Source: Gammaproteobacteria bacterium
GTDB lineage: Bacteria > Pseudomonadota > Gammaproteobacteria > DSM-16500
DNA: 51,034 nt
Reading direction: 5' to 3'
Assembly: GCA_019634835.1 (NCBI GenBank)
Contig: JAHCAO010000016.1
Coordinates: forward strand, 1-51,034
The translations under genes and the position numbers were made by a program. The number at the start of each line of letters is the position of its first letter. The first letter of the stretch is position 1. The notes beneath the pieces were generated by a model. That model saw only the letters and a program-made list of their open reading frames with translations, made no database searches and was not told the origin of the DNA. This document shows, one piece after another, positions 36,665 through 48,580 of this stretch.

Positions 36665-36700
36665 TGAATGGAAGAATTTATTGCGACACAACCAATTTAC

Positions 36701-37993
36701 CTACGTGGTTAAGGGTTTTTTTGCCTTATTTTGTTCTTCTTTCAATTTAATTTCTTCTTTTTTCAATGTCTTTTCTTTGTTTGCGAAACCGGAGTACTGT
36801 TTATTGGCATAGCATTCTTGTAAAGAATTAGGTTTGAGACTTTTCATCATTGTTTCACGCGCAAGACAAACAGAGAATTGTTGGGATGCAGCAGTAGGAT
36901 AATGTTCGATATTTGTCGTATTACTTAAAATGCAAGTCATAATTTCACTAGATGTTAAAGGCATTTTTTGTGGTAATAGTCGACCTTGAATTTTTTGAAA
37001 CGTGGGAAGTGAGGTGAGTAGGTTTATATCAGTAAGTGGAACTTCTATAACCGTTTTTTTATTATTTATATAATAAAGAGTATTGTTGACAAAGAGATAA
37101 TTATTTTTATAAGAACTTAATTTATCTTTTTTAGGTATGGTATTGAGTATATGTAATATACTATTATCGGGTTTAATTTGGCAGGTTTTTAATAGGAAAG
37201 GCTTGAGCGCAGCGCCGCCTATAAAAATATTTTCATGTGCGGAATACTCTATAGCTTCACCACTCTTAAATAAAATGCTAGCTTCTTTTATTGGCAAGGT
37301 GATTTCTTCAATCACGCCTTCTTCAGACTTTTTATTTATTTTAGTCGTTGATGTAGAATTGTAACCAATAAAACCTAATATATGTTTATCGGGGAATAAA
37401 AGGCTTAATAACCTTGCAGATGAGTTTATGTAAGATTGTTCATTTTCATTTATGTTATAGACGATTTCAGTGGCGGAATTACAAGAATTAATAATAATGT
37501 TTTTTACTACCCTTCCTGTCGCCTCTTCTATTTCTAATATTTTTTTACGAAAAGCAATAGCTGCATTATTTTCAGCTTTGTGGTCAGCATTAGCAGAAAA
37601 TACCCAGCCGGGTGCACTGTGACCTTCTATCCAAATCGTCATAGGTTCTTGCTTATGTTGATAAGAAGATAAAATAATGGATTTTAATTCTTCTTGGGAA
37701 GAGAGAGGAATATTACTATTTTTTTTATAAATCTTACTTTCATCGTTGTTGATGACAATTTCGGTTGAGTTGATAACGATATATCCTCTTACTTTTGATG
37801 CTATATCGTGTACCTGTGCATACCCTGTCGCACCATCTCTATGAGCGGTTACATCCGCTGAAAGTTTTAATATGAGAAGAGGTTCATGTGCTCCTTTCTC
37901 TGGCGATAAGATAGAATCACGAATGTCTCTTTTTGAGCTTGATTTTGAAACGTTCTTATCGAACATTTTAAGCTGGTTTCGGCCTGTAGCCAT
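36701..37993 (-). CDS. Putative caspase-fold (clan CD) cysteine peptidase-like protein
   Basis: The 430-residue product has no signal peptide. PMTIWIEGHSAPGWVFSA (His125 in GHSAPG) and, 46 residues on, KNIIINSCNSATEI (Cys171) form the H-G/S ... C dyad pattern of clan CD peptidases such as the C80 domain of MARTX toxins. Each catalytic residue ends a hydrophobic strand, as in that fold. A hydrophobic strand ILGFIGYNSTSTT follows. The last 200 residues are of unknown type and end in a Lys/Glu-rich helix (KEEIKLKEEQNKAKK). It is soluble and may be a toxin or effector. GAGGAAAAATGT before the ATG supports the start. The assignment rests on the motif pattern only. Confidence 0.65.
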   Translation of the reverse strand: MATGRNQLKMFDKNVSKSSSKRDIRDSILSPEKGAHEPLLILKLSADVTAHRDGATGYAQVHDIASKVRGYIVINSTEIVINNDESKIYKKNSNIPLSSQEELKSIILSSYQHKQEPMTIWIEGHSAPGWVFSANADHKAENNAAIAFRKKILEIEEATGRVVKNIIINSCNSATEIVYNINENEQSYINSSARLLSLLFPDKHILGFIGYNSTSTTKINKKSEEGVIEEITLPIKEASILFKSGEAIEYSAHENIFIGGAALKPFLLKTCQIKPDNSILHILNTIPKKDKLSSYKNNYLFVNNTLYYINNKKTVIEVPLTDINLLTSLPTFQKIQGRLLPQKMPLTSSEIMTCILSNTTNIEHYPTAASQQFSVCLARETMMKSLKPNSLQECYANKQYSGFANKEKTLKKEEIKLKEEQNKAKKPLTT

Positions 37994-38049
37994 ACATTTT
38001 TCCTCGATTTGCTAATAATTTTTTTTAATTATAGCATATTGCCGTAGAG

Positions 38050-38234
38050 TCATTGTGGGCGGTTCTGTGCCGTGGGACGGCTTGGGTGTAGAGAAATATG
38101 GATATTAGCAGCTTTAAAATGGCGCAATTGAATTTTTCCATTTAAGACAACAAGTGGTTTTGCCTGAGGCGCATCTATAATTTCATGTCAAGATTTTGCT
38201 CTCTCGTATTCCTCCGTACATAGCCGATTTTCAT
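38050..38234 (-). pseudogene. N-terminal scrap of a serine recombinase (resolvase/invertase) and adjoining broken frame
   Basis: At 38234 an ATG opens MKIGYVRRNTREQNLDMKL then TAG at 38175. This is the start of Hin/TnpR-type serine recombinases (usually MKIGYVRVST.EQN.D.QL), although the catalytic serine position is changed. Immediately after, another frame reads HEIIDAPQAKPLVVLNGKIQ then LRHFKAANIHISLHPS and stops at 38050; it is not recombinase and I do not recognise it. The rest of the 438-bp gap (37994-38431) has only the hairpin at 38347. Confidence 0.6.
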
Positions 38235-38346
38235 TTTGTTTCCGATAACCTTAATAGTTCCTGTTTGATCAAAAGTTTATCTATCTTAATATCTTGATAG
38301 ATAAGTAGATTTAGATTTTGAAAACCAGTATATTAGTCAGGGAATT

Positions 38347-38369
38347 AGCTGTTTCAAACAGCTTTTTTT
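38347..38369 (+). terminator. Terminator-like hairpin in the leader of the dehydratase gene
   Basis: AGCTGTTT and AAACAGCT arms are followed by seven T residues on the plus strand, 60 bp upstream of the dehydratase start. No plus-strand gene ends before it. It may be an attenuator in the leader or the end of an unrecognised small RNA. Confidence 0.5.
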
Positions 38370-38431
38370 AAAATACAGACGGTCTGATTAAAGGGTCGTT
38401 TTAATAGACTTAACAACCAGATAAAAATACA

Positions 38432-39364
38432 ATGAAACCTTTACACATCCCAACTCCACTCATTGAATCAAAACTACTAAGTAAAATTTCAGGAAAAAAA
38501 ATTTTGCTTAAAATGGAGTGTTTTCAACCTACCGGCTCATTTAAAATTCGTGGCATAGGCCAGTTGTGTCAAGAACTTATTAAAAGTGGACATCATCAAC
38601 TTGTTTCATCTTCTGGTGGTAATGCAGGATATGCAGTTGCTTATGCAGGAAAGAAATTAGGCGTTCAAGTTACTGTCTTTGTACCAAAGACAACGAATCC
38701 TATTTTTCTCAAGCGTTTGGAATCTGAAGGTGCTGAGATAAAAATTCATGGTGAAGTATGGGATGAAGCACATCAAGCAGCAATGGATTTTGTCAATAAG
38801 ACAAATAGTGGCTACGTTCCACCTTTTGACCATCCATCTATATGGATAGGTCATTCAACAATGATAGACGAAGTTGCTCAACAATGCGAAAAGCCAGATG
38901 CTGTAATTACAGCTGTTGGCGGTGGTGGTTTGCTATGTGGAGTACTTGAAGGATTGGAACGTCATAGATGGTCTGATATTTTAGCATTTTCTGTAGAAAC
39001 TGAAGGTGCTGCATCATTTGCAACAAGTATTAAAGCTGGAAAAATCATTACATTAGATCGTATTAATACAGTAGCGACATCATTAGGCGCTAAACGAATC
39101 GCAAATAAGCTTTTTGAATGGTCACAAAAGCGATCTATTACTCCCCTTGTTGTTACTGATGATGCAGCAGTTTTGGCTTGCAGAAAATTTGCTGATGATC
39201 ATCGCGTGTTGGTAGAACCAGCGTGTGGAGCAGTGTTGTCTATTATTTATGATATGAATCACCTTAAGTCTCTCGCTGAAACCAAATCAATATTGGTTAT
39301 CGTTTGTGGTGGTGTTGGTATTTCAACTGATCTTCTCAACCAATTGATGACACAGGGAATATAG
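38432..39364 (+). CDS. PLP-dependent L-serine/L-threonine dehydratase, eukaryotic-like type
   Basis: 310 residues of the fold-type II PLP family. The PLP lysine is Lys38 in PTGSFKIRG; the phosphate loop is SSSGGNAGYA; VGGGGLLCGVLEG is a second glycine loop and VIVCGGVGIS the C-terminal cofactor segment. The product deaminates serine to pyruvate or threonine to 2-oxobutyrate. Length without a regulatory domain and the FKIRGIGQLCQ segment resemble mammalian-type serine dehydratase more than bacterial IlvA or the iron-sulfur SdaA. It could feed pyruvate to PpsA. A hairpin with a T tract lies in its leader. Confidence 0.88.
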   Translation: MKPLHIPTPLIESKLLSKISGKKILLKMECFQPTGSFKIRGIGQLCQELIKSGHHQLVSSSGGNAGYAVAYAGKKLGVQVTVFVPKTTNPIFLKRLESEGAEIKIHGEVWDEAHQAAMDFVNKTNSGYVPPFDHPSIWIGHSTMIDEVAQQCEKPDAVITAVGGGGLLCGVLEGLERHRWSDILAFSVETEGAASFATSIKAGKIITLDRINTVATSLGAKRIANKLFEWSQKRSITPLVVTDDAAVLACRKFADDHRVLVEPACGAVLSIIYDMNHLKSLAETKSILVIVCGGVGISTDLLNQLMTQGI

Positions 39365-39437
39365 TAGAAAGATTTATAATCTGATAAATATAAAGCTTTT
39401 GCTCAGAATTATCTGTAACTGAATTAGGAACAAAGAA

Positions 39438-40394
39438 ATGTGGTTTAAACAAGTACGATTATTTCAGCTAACCGATGCCTCTCGTTACACGTCTATTACT
39501 TTGGTAGAAAAATTAGACGAACTCACATTTCAAGAGTGCTTACCCTCTATGTCTTATAGTGCGGGGTGGGTATCCCCTGTTGATGAAGAAGGTGCACCGC
39601 TTGTTCAAATCATGAATGGATATATGATGATTTGTCTACAAATCGAAGAAAAAATATTACCTCCTATCGTTATCCGCCAAGAACTTGTTAAGAGAATCAA
39701 AAAAATTGAGGACTCAGAAAATAGAAAAGTTGGTCAAAAAGAAAAATATACTCTGCAAGATGAGATCCGTTCTACGTTACTACCTCGTGCATTTAGTAAG
39801 CTAACCAAAGTTTATGCCTACGTTGATACAAAAAATCATTGGCTAATTCTTAGTACATCGAATGCTAAGAAAACCGAGCAATTCTTGTCTGCTTTCAAAA
39901 AAACGTTCGGAGATCAAATTGATGCTTTCCAAATTAAAAAACTTTCAGCCAAGATGACATCTTGGTTGAAGCATCAAAACTATTCGTCTTCTTTCTCAAT
40001 TGAAAAATCCTGTGTGTTACAGGATACGAACCACGAAAATCGTGTCATCCGTTGCAAGGAACAGGACTTGTTTGCTAGTAGTATTCAGTCACTTATTAAA
40101 GACGGATGTGAAATTAAGCAGCTAGCGCTTAATTGGCAGGATCGTATCGATTTTGTATTGCTGGATGATTTGTCATTACAGAGTATCCATTTTAAAGATG
40201 AAATCATCGCGCAAGTAAAAGAAATGGAGGCTGGAACTAAACAACAGCAATTCAATGCTGATTTTTTGATAATGACAGAGACATTAAATGGTTTATTTAA
40301 AGATTTACTGGGCTCGTTTGTCGAGCAGCCAATAAAAATAGACAAAATAGATGCTAACAATGTGATATCAATGGTTAAAAAAATTGGTAGTTAA
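39438..40394 (+). CDS. rdgC: Recombination-associated protein RdgC
   Basis: 318 residues. It opens MWFKQVRLFQLTDA, typical of RdgC, and continues with ECLPSMSYSAGWVSP, then LPPIVIRQELVKRIKKIE and DEIRSTLLPRAFSK, all family landmarks. RdgC is a ring-shaped DNA-binding protein that limits RecA loading and is tied to replication restart. AGGAA lies 6 bases before the ATG. It follows the dehydratase by 73 bp, probably without functional link. Confidence 0.95.
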   Translation: MWFKQVRLFQLTDASRYTSITLVEKLDELTFQECLPSMSYSAGWVSPVDEEGAPLVQIMNGYMMICLQIEEKILPPIVIRQELVKRIKKIEDSENRKVGQKEKYTLQDEIRSTLLPRAFSKLTKVYAYVDTKNHWLILSTSNAKKTEQFLSAFKKTFGDQIDAFQIKKLSAKMTSWLKHQNYSSSFSIEKSCVLQDTNHENRVIRCKEQDLFASSIQSLIKDGCEIKQLALNWQDRIDFVLLDDLSLQSIHFKDEIIAQVKEMEAGTKQQQFNADFLIMTETLNGLFKDLLGSFVEQPIKIDKIDANNVISMVKKIGS

Positions 40395-40668
40395 GAAGAA
40401 TCTGATAGTGCTGATATGATTGCGTTTAATAAATCTCTTTATCTGCTAGGTTGGAATGTACATGAGTCAAAATTCAATACAAAAACGTCGTGATATTATT
40501 GCCTGTATCATTGGAAATGTTCTCGAATGGTATGAGTTTAGCTTATTTGCTCTCCTGTCACCCGTTATCGCAAGTCTATTTTTTCCTTCCAAAAATCCTG
40601 TCACCAGTCTTTTGTCGGCGTTGTCAACGACGGTTGAAAACTGACCCACCTTTAAGAAATGCAGCGGT

Positions 40669-42497
<1,829 letters not shown>

Positions 42498-43743
42498 CGC
42501 ATCCTCGTTTTTCTTATTAACTGAGAATGCCAGGGTTAATACGAGGTGGGTCAGTTTTCAACTGCTGAGGTGGGTCAATTTAACTCCGTTGCTAACAGCG
42601 TTGTTAGTATTTGCTGCAGGCTTTGTTATTCGTCCATTGGGATCGATTTTTTTAGGTCATATGGGGGATCGTATTGGGCGCGCAAAAACATTAAAAGTAA
42701 CTATTTTTCTTATGTCAATTTCTTCAATACTAACAGGGTTATTACCAACCTATACTCACATTGGGATTGCTGCGCCTGTTTTTCTTATCATCTGTCGATT
42801 AATACAAGGTTTTTGCATTGGCGGCGAGTTTGCTGGATCTATGATTTATTTATCGGAATCATCTCATGACAAATATCGTGGTTTAGTGAGCAGCATGACA
42901 AACAATGGTTCTAATATCGGTGTATTAATTGCAGTTATTGCTTGTTCAGTCATGAGCAATGTACTTGATCATGACTCCCTTATATCATACGGTTGGAGAG
43001 TTTTATTTATTTCTGGCGGTGGACTTGGAATACTGGGATTATGGTTAAGGCGAGACCTTGCTGAATCTGAAACGTTTGTAAAATTACAACAAAATATTAA
43101 GGAAAAATATTTTCCATTATCTTATATCATCTCTCATCAACGCGAACGTATGTTGAAAATTATTTTATTATTATTTATCAGTGCTTGTGGAAGTTACACC
43201 TTAATGGGTTTTATTTCTACCTATCTCAATCAATTTTTAGGTGTATCATTTCATCAAGCTTATCAAATGCAAATGTTGTTTATCATTTTATCGTTATTAA
43301 TATTACCTGTGTTTGCATATCTTTCAGATAGGATTGGACGCAGGTCGGTTCTGCTTTTTTCTACAATAGGCTATATACTTTTTACAGTTCCTACTTTCTG
43401 GTATTTGCAATATGTTCAAGCATGGTGGGTACTACTACCTTTAGTCATATTTTATAGTGCTGAGCAAGCAGTCACACCAGTTATTATGGTTGAGATGTTT
43501 CCTGGGAAAGGACGTTATACAGGAATTTCTATCGCCTACAACATTTGCATGGCATTAGTTGGCGGGTTCTCTCCAGCTGTTAACACTTGGACTATCCAAT
43601 ATTTTAATAACAATCTGATGATTGCATATTATGTATTAGGTTGTGCAACTATCTCATCTATAATTGCTTTAAAATATCTTCCGAATGAATATGGATTACA
43701 AAGTAATTTAATGTTAGCTGAGAATTGTACTGCTAACACTTAA

Positions 43744-44275
43744 AAGTTAATACTTATCCCCTTTTTTCTGAACTGCGTAAAAATTTAAATAGTAGCATTA
43801 TAAAATGAATATGATAAAACCCCATCCATATCAAAATCTAAGCTTACGCGCAATATCACTTTTTTCTTTATTAGTCATCATGACCTTCTTAAAGTTGACA
43901 AATATTGTTAAATCCTGTCAACTGAAGTCATTCGGACATAGTATAAGTAATAATCACTAATAAATCATTAATGATTATTAATAACAACTAACTACGCAGC
44001 ATAAAATAATAGGTTCGAGATTAACGCGAAAAATCGATTGATTTGAGCGTTAATAACATCTATTGATGTTGGATTATCGGCGCTTAGTAAATCAATTGCC
44101 AAAATGTTTCTACAATAAATTTGTTAATAACTAGATATCTTTCTAAGTGGTAAATGATGAAATATGTATCTTATTTTTTGAGCTGAAAAACTACTTTGAG
44201 TTAATTTTTCAAAAAACAACTATACTTAGAGAAGTATTAATTATATTAATTTTGAAACAACATGTTAGGTAAATA
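43744..44275. other. Gene-poor stretch between the MFS remnant and the ankyrin gene
   Basis: About 530 bp, very A+T-rich. A 50-codon plus-strand frame from 43805 (MNMIKPHPYQNLSLRAISLF, one hydrophobic stretch) has no good ribosome-binding site and is not called. An imperfect inverted repeat, TAATAATCACTAA and TTAATGATTATTA, lies near 43948-43980 and could end transcription or bind a regulator. The promoter of the ankyrin gene must lie here. Confidence 0.45.
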
Positions 44276-46057
44276 ATGGCAGATAATCGTAATTTTTTTA
44301 CATTTTTTTCTAAAGATCAAAATAAACTCATTAATAATTTTAATATTATTGTTCAAGAGTTAAATAAACACGGTATTAATATTGAGAAAAATGCTTTATT
44401 GAACAAGGAGGGTGTTTGCGATGGATTGAGCAAATTATTTGTCTTTTATTGTCATCAAGATCGGAGTGATGAATTTGATTTTTTTATTAGTTTTATTAAT
44501 AGATTAAGTGCGATTGAAATAAAAGATTTAATTAATCAATATAAAAATAACAGAAATTTAGTTATAGGAATAAAAAATAGCAATCTATGTTACCCTTTTT
44601 ATAAATTACTTGATTTTATGGCAGCAGTACAGAAAGCTCATTCAACCCAAACTGCTACGCATTTTAAAAGTATTTTCGCAAATTGGGATGCTACCCACGT
44701 AATTGCTTGTAGTTCAAAAGAAGATTTAGCAAAAGCATTGAAAGAATTTAACTTACTAAAATCAAACAAAGGTAATGTCAAAGAATTCAAATTTATTTCC
44801 ACTTTATATCATACAATGGCTTTATACATTACTGATAAGAAGATAATTTTTTATGATCCAAATTCTAAGAATGGGATTACAATTTGTAAGAATGAAGAAG
44901 ATTTAGCGAATGCATTAACGAGATATATGTCTAAAACAGATTTGGCAATTGGGTTAGTTTTTTATGATGTTTCTTATGGAGATAAACGTAGGGGAATAGA
45001 CGATTTACTAGAAAATCATAAAGATGTATTGGATATTTTACCCAACATAAAAAATCTTATCTTGCACTATCAGAAGGGTTATCTTTCCCGAAGAGATTTA
45101 GTATCAATACTATTTGAACATATAGCATCATTTCCATCAAATGATCAAGATAAAATTACTAAATTCAAAAATAAAATTAACCAATATTTAATTACGTATC
45201 CTACAAAAATAATTCTAAGCACCGATGTGATCAATAAAAGATTAAATACCCATGAAGAAAGTCTTTTATCTATAGCATGTCAAATAAGCAACTTAGAATT
45301 GATAAAAAAATTATTATCACAGGATGAAAGATTTACTAATTATGTGGATAAAAATGGTAAAACAGCTATTATGTTAGCTTCCAATGAAGGACATGCTGAA
45401 GTAGTACGCATGTTATTAGATGCGGGAGCTGATCCAAATATAAATGTTAAGGGTTTTTCTGCCCTTCTTATGGCAGCGGGGAAGGGAGATAACGAAGTAA
45501 TCAAAGTTTTATTAGCAAAAGGAGCTAAAATTGATATTGAAGATGAGTTGGGCGAAACGCCTTTGATTTTTTCTGCTGTTATAGGTCATATTCAAGTAGT
45601 TCGAACTTTATTAGAAAATGGAGCAGATATAAATCATGTAAATAAACGTGGTTTATCTCCTCTTCATTATGCTGTAATCAGTGGACATAATGATATAGTT
45701 CACCTTTTATTGTCAAAAGGAGCTAAAGTTGACATTTTAGATAAGAAAGAACATACGCCCCTATTAAAAGCAGCTTATTATGGTCAAGCAGAGGCGATTC
45801 AAATTTTGCTGGAAAATGGAGCTGATATTAATAGAGTCTCTAAAAAAGGCATGACTCCTCTTACAAGAGCAGTACAACGTGGGCACATAGAAGTGGTTAA
45901 GTTATTACTTAAAAATAATGCAGATGTCTATAGCAGCAACAAATCAGGCATAACTGCACTTGAAATTGCTAAAATACATGGCCGTGATGATATTGTTACT
46001 CTTTTAGAAGAGTATATAAGAACCCATTCAATTTTAAAAACCAATAATAAATTATGA
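44276..46057 (+). CDS. Ankyrin-repeat protein with possible papain-like cysteine protease N-terminus; putative effector
   Basis: 593 residues without a signal peptide. From about residue 320 to 585 there are seven to eight ankyrin repeats of 33 residues (for example GKTAIMLASNEGHAEVVRML, LDAGADPN, GLSPLHYAVISGHNDIVHLL). The N-terminal 240 residues contain GVCDGLSKLF (Cys48), LYHTMALYI (His179) and IIFYDPNSKNG (Asp194). The order Cys in G-x-C-x-G-L-S, then His, then F/Y-D-P-N resembles YopT/C58-type and related cysteine proteases of secreted effectors. The ankyrin part would bind a host protein. Ankyrin effectors are well known in Legionella and Coxiella. The protease idea is inference from motif order. 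Confidence 0.85.
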   Translation: MADNRNFFTFFSKDQNKLINNFNIIVQELNKHGINIEKNALLNKEGVCDGLSKLFVFYCHQDRSDEFDFFISFINRLSAIEIKDLINQYKNNRNLVIGIKNSNLCYPFYKLLDFMAAVQKAHSTQTATHFKSIFANWDATHVIACSSKEDLAKALKEFNLLKSNKGNVKEFKFISTLYHTMALYITDKKIIFYDPNSKNGITICKNEEDLANALTRYMSKTDLAIGLVFYDVSYGDKRRGIDDLLENHKDVLDILPNIKNLILHYQKGYLSRRDLVSILFEHIASFPSNDQDKITKFKNKINQYLITYPTKIILSTDVINKRLNTHEESLLSIACQISNLELIKKLLSQDERFTNYVDKNGKTAIMLASNEGHAEVVRMLLDAGADPNINVKGFSALLMAAGKGDNEVIKVLLAKGAKIDIEDELGETPLIFSAVIGHIQVVRTLLENGADINHVNKRGLSPLHYAVISGHNDIVHLLLSKGAKVDILDKKEHTPLLKAAYYGQAEAIQILLENGADINRVSKKGMTPLTRAVQRGHIEVVKLLLKNNADVYSSNKSGITALEIAKIHGRDDIVTLLEEYIRTHSILKTNNKL

Positions 46058-46072
46058 AAATCATGCCATTGG

Positions 46073-46922
46073 TTATAGTCTTTTCATATTCAATACGCTT
46101 GCTGCCATATAAGCTTGAATCTGTGTTTTCATTAAACCTCTATACTTAACTCTAGATAAGCAATGTTGGTTTTTAGCTTCGCTAATAATTCCTTCCATTT
46201 TCCACATTCTTTCAGTTAAATTTTCTCGAAACTCATTTGTTAGCATTGATTGTTTAACTGTTTCAAATAATTTGTGGTACACACTACGCGTAATTATTCG
46301 CATATTTTCCGAGTTTTTAGGTTTTGCTTTGCAGGACGATTTCAATTGGCATGATGCGCAATCATTGTGGTTAGAATGATAGATGATTGTTTCGTTAGAG
46401 ACGGTTGGATAAGGTTTTAAAAAATGTCCGGCTGGACATTGGTAGCGATTGCTTTTTTCATCGTAAACAAAATCTTTTTCTTTATTTATTCCACGACTGC
46501 CGCTTCTGCCACTAAACAACGGAATATTAGGATTAATGTTCCTGCTAATTAATTGTTGAATAATATCACCTGAACCGTAAGCTCTATCTGCAATTACTTC
46601 ATTAATTTTTATTCATAGATTTTTTTCGACGGTTTCTATTTGTTGGAGATATACTTGTGATTCATGAGTTGCGCCCGTAGTAATTTTAGCATCTAAAACA
46701 ACACGACTATCTGCATCAATAGTGATATGCGCTTTATATTTTAATGTTCTGGGCGTGCCGCTTTTAAACGCTAGGCTTGCATCAGGATTTGTCTTCAAGG
46801 TTTAACTCACAAAACCAGCGATATGCTAAATTAAATTGTACCTCTTCACATAATTGACGATCTGATTCAATTCCATAAATGTTAAAATTTGTATAATAAA
46901 TAACGGGTTTTTCAACAGACCC
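46073..46922 (-). pseudogene. Decayed IS1182-family transposase
   Basis: Three pieces on the minus strand. The N-terminal piece (about 46920 down to a TGA at 46782) reads YGIESDRQLCEEVQFNLAYR then WFCELNLED. After a deletion with frame change, the central piece (from 46798) reads FKSGTPRTLKYKAHITIDAD then KITTGATHES and hits an in-frame TGA at 46613. The same frame then continues INEVIADRAYGSGDIIQQLI and the Cys-rich zinc-ribbon segment (CPAGHF, CASCQLKSSC) to 46073. The sequence CGGGTTTTTCAACAGACCC at 46904-46922 looks like one terminal inverted repeat; the other was not found. Not functional. Confidence 0.85.
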
Positions 46923-46959
46923 GACCGTTTTTTATATATAAAATTCATGGGAAAATTTA

Positions 46960-47949
46960 ATGCAAACAAGACAATTAGGTAATACTAATTTACGATCTTC
47001 ATCAATCGGCTTAGGTTGTATGGGTATGTCCGAATTTTACGGAGCTACCGATGAGCAAGAGTCAATTGCTACTCTGCATCGGGCTATCGAACTTGGAATT
47101 AATTTTTTTGATACTGCCGATATGTATGGCCATGGAGAAAATGAAATCCTGTTGGGAAAAGCATTAAAGAATTATCGAACACAAATTATTTTAGCAACGA
47201 AATTTGGAATTGTAAGAGATCCAAGTAATCCTCGCTTAAGAGTTATAAATGGAAGTCCTGCTTATGTTAAATTAGCTTGCGATGCCAGTCTAAAGCGACT
47301 AGGAGTAGATATTATAGACTTGTATTATTTGCATCGTGTTGATAAAAATATTCCTATTGAAGAAACGATTGGTGCAATGGCAGAGTTAGTAAATTCTGGC
47401 AAGGTACGTTTTATAGGACTATCAGAAGTTAGTGTTCAAACATTGCAACGAGCACACAAAGTTCACCCAATTACAGCAGTGCAGTCAGAATATTCTTTAT
47501 GGGTAAGACAGCCTGAAACCGAAATGATTCCCTTATGTGAAAAATTAAATATTTCTTTTGTACCTTATAGTCCATTAGGGCGCGGGTTTTTGACTAATAC
47601 TATTACATCCACGGCATCACTTGAAAAAACGGATTTCCGAACAATATTACCACGTTTTTCTGGAGAAAATGCTGAAAAAAATCATCTATTGGTTGAAGAG
47701 CTTGCTAAAATTGCAACTGAAAAAAATTGTACGCCCGCACAGTTGTCTCTTGCTTGGGTGCTTACAAAATCACCTAGACTTATTCCAATTCCAGGCACAA
47801 AAAAACAAAAATATTTGGAAGAAAATACTGCCGCAATCAACATACAATTAACTAAAGAAGAAGTAAGCAACCTTGATGTGCTTTTTAAACCAGAAGCTAT
47901 TTCTGGTAATCGTTATACAGATGATGGAATGCAATTTGTAGAATTATAA
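46960..47949 (+). CDS. Aldo/keto reductase, copy 2
   Basis: 329 residues, same length as copy 1 at 34683-35672 with about 33 substitutions by my count, nearly all outside the active site. Asp51, Tyr56, Lys81 and His125 are kept. Its orientation is opposite to copy 1, and the decayed IS1182 copy ends 38 bp upstream. Both copies are open and may both be made. Substitutions are spread along the gene and many are conservative, which suggests both copies have been under selection since duplication or that one arrived by transfer from a relative. Confidence 0.93.
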   Translation: MQTRQLGNTNLRSSSIGLGCMGMSEFYGATDEQESIATLHRAIELGINFFDTADMYGHGENEILLGKALKNYRTQIILATKFGIVRDPSNPRLRVINGSPAYVKLACDASLKRLGVDIIDLYYLHRVDKNIPIEETIGAMAELVNSGKVRFIGLSEVSVQTLQRAHKVHPITAVQSEYSLWVRQPETEMIPLCEKLNISFVPYSPLGRGFLTNTITSTASLEKTDFRTILPRFSGENAEKNHLLVEELAKIATEKNCTPAQLSLAWVLTKSPRLIPIPGTKKQKYLEENTAAINIQLTKEEVSNLDVLFKPEAISGNRYTDDGMQFVEL

Positions 47950-48034
47950 TTTATAAATGGTAGCTTCAATATTACACATTTGGCGGCTCATCGGACGTAG
48001 CTTCACAGTGAGCCTATTAGTGGGGAATAAAGAC

Positions 48035-48580
48035 TTATTGCTTAATATTATTTGTTGTTGGTTTTTTTGGTTCTTGTTTTAATGCAACCCAAGATAAATA
48101 ATCAAGGTCTTTATCCTCCGCAATGATCAAATCAATCATCGTATCGATTAATTGCTTTTGCTCATCAGTTAGTTTGCTCACTATTTCCATATAATTATCG
48201 TTATTGACGAGAGTCCTGGCTGCTCTTGCTAACCTGACTAATCTTTTAAAAGATGGTAATTCGAATTTTGATTTAATTAATTCATCAATAACAGCATTGA
48301 TAATATCGGCCAAATTTTCTTTTGTACTTGCTGCATTGAGTGCAGTTGCTTTCATTATTTTTCTGCGATCAGGTTTATTGGCATTTAGTTTTAAATATTC
48401 ACGAATGATTTTGATATGTCGTTTACGCGTTTTTTTGTTGTAATTTTTTAAATCCAGTTTTGAGTCAACACCAATGATTGCGGCAATGTACTTTTTGATA
48501 GATACATCAACTTTATCTGCTTTAATTGGGCTTCCCAAATATTGGTAGCACTTGAGGGCGATAATGTAATGATTCAACAT
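48035..48580 (-). pseudogene. N-terminal fragment of a Tn3-family transposase (DUF4158 region)
   Basis: 181 codons. ALKCYQYLGSPIKADKVDVS, then YIAAIIGVDSKLDLKNYNKK and TRKRHIKIIREYLKL match the DUF4158 N-terminal DNA-binding domain of Tn3-type TnpA (Q-L-C-Y-L-R-Y-L-G ... Y-x-A-x-Q-L-G ... R-x-R-R-H-x-x-x-I-R-x-x-L). FELPSFKRLVRLARAART follows in the normal order. The first 40-50 residues and the whole catalytic C-terminal part (about 800 residues) are missing. The frame ends at a stop at the deletion edge. It is a relic of a transposon. Confidence 0.82.

Noticed and set aside
42546..42869. 107-codon plus-strand frame at the IS21 right end
   Set aside because: Shadow of the MFS gene in another frame.
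46613..46615. In-frame TGA in the IS1182 transposase as possible recoding
   Set aside because: The same copy also has an N-terminal deletion with frame change, so simple decay explains the stop.
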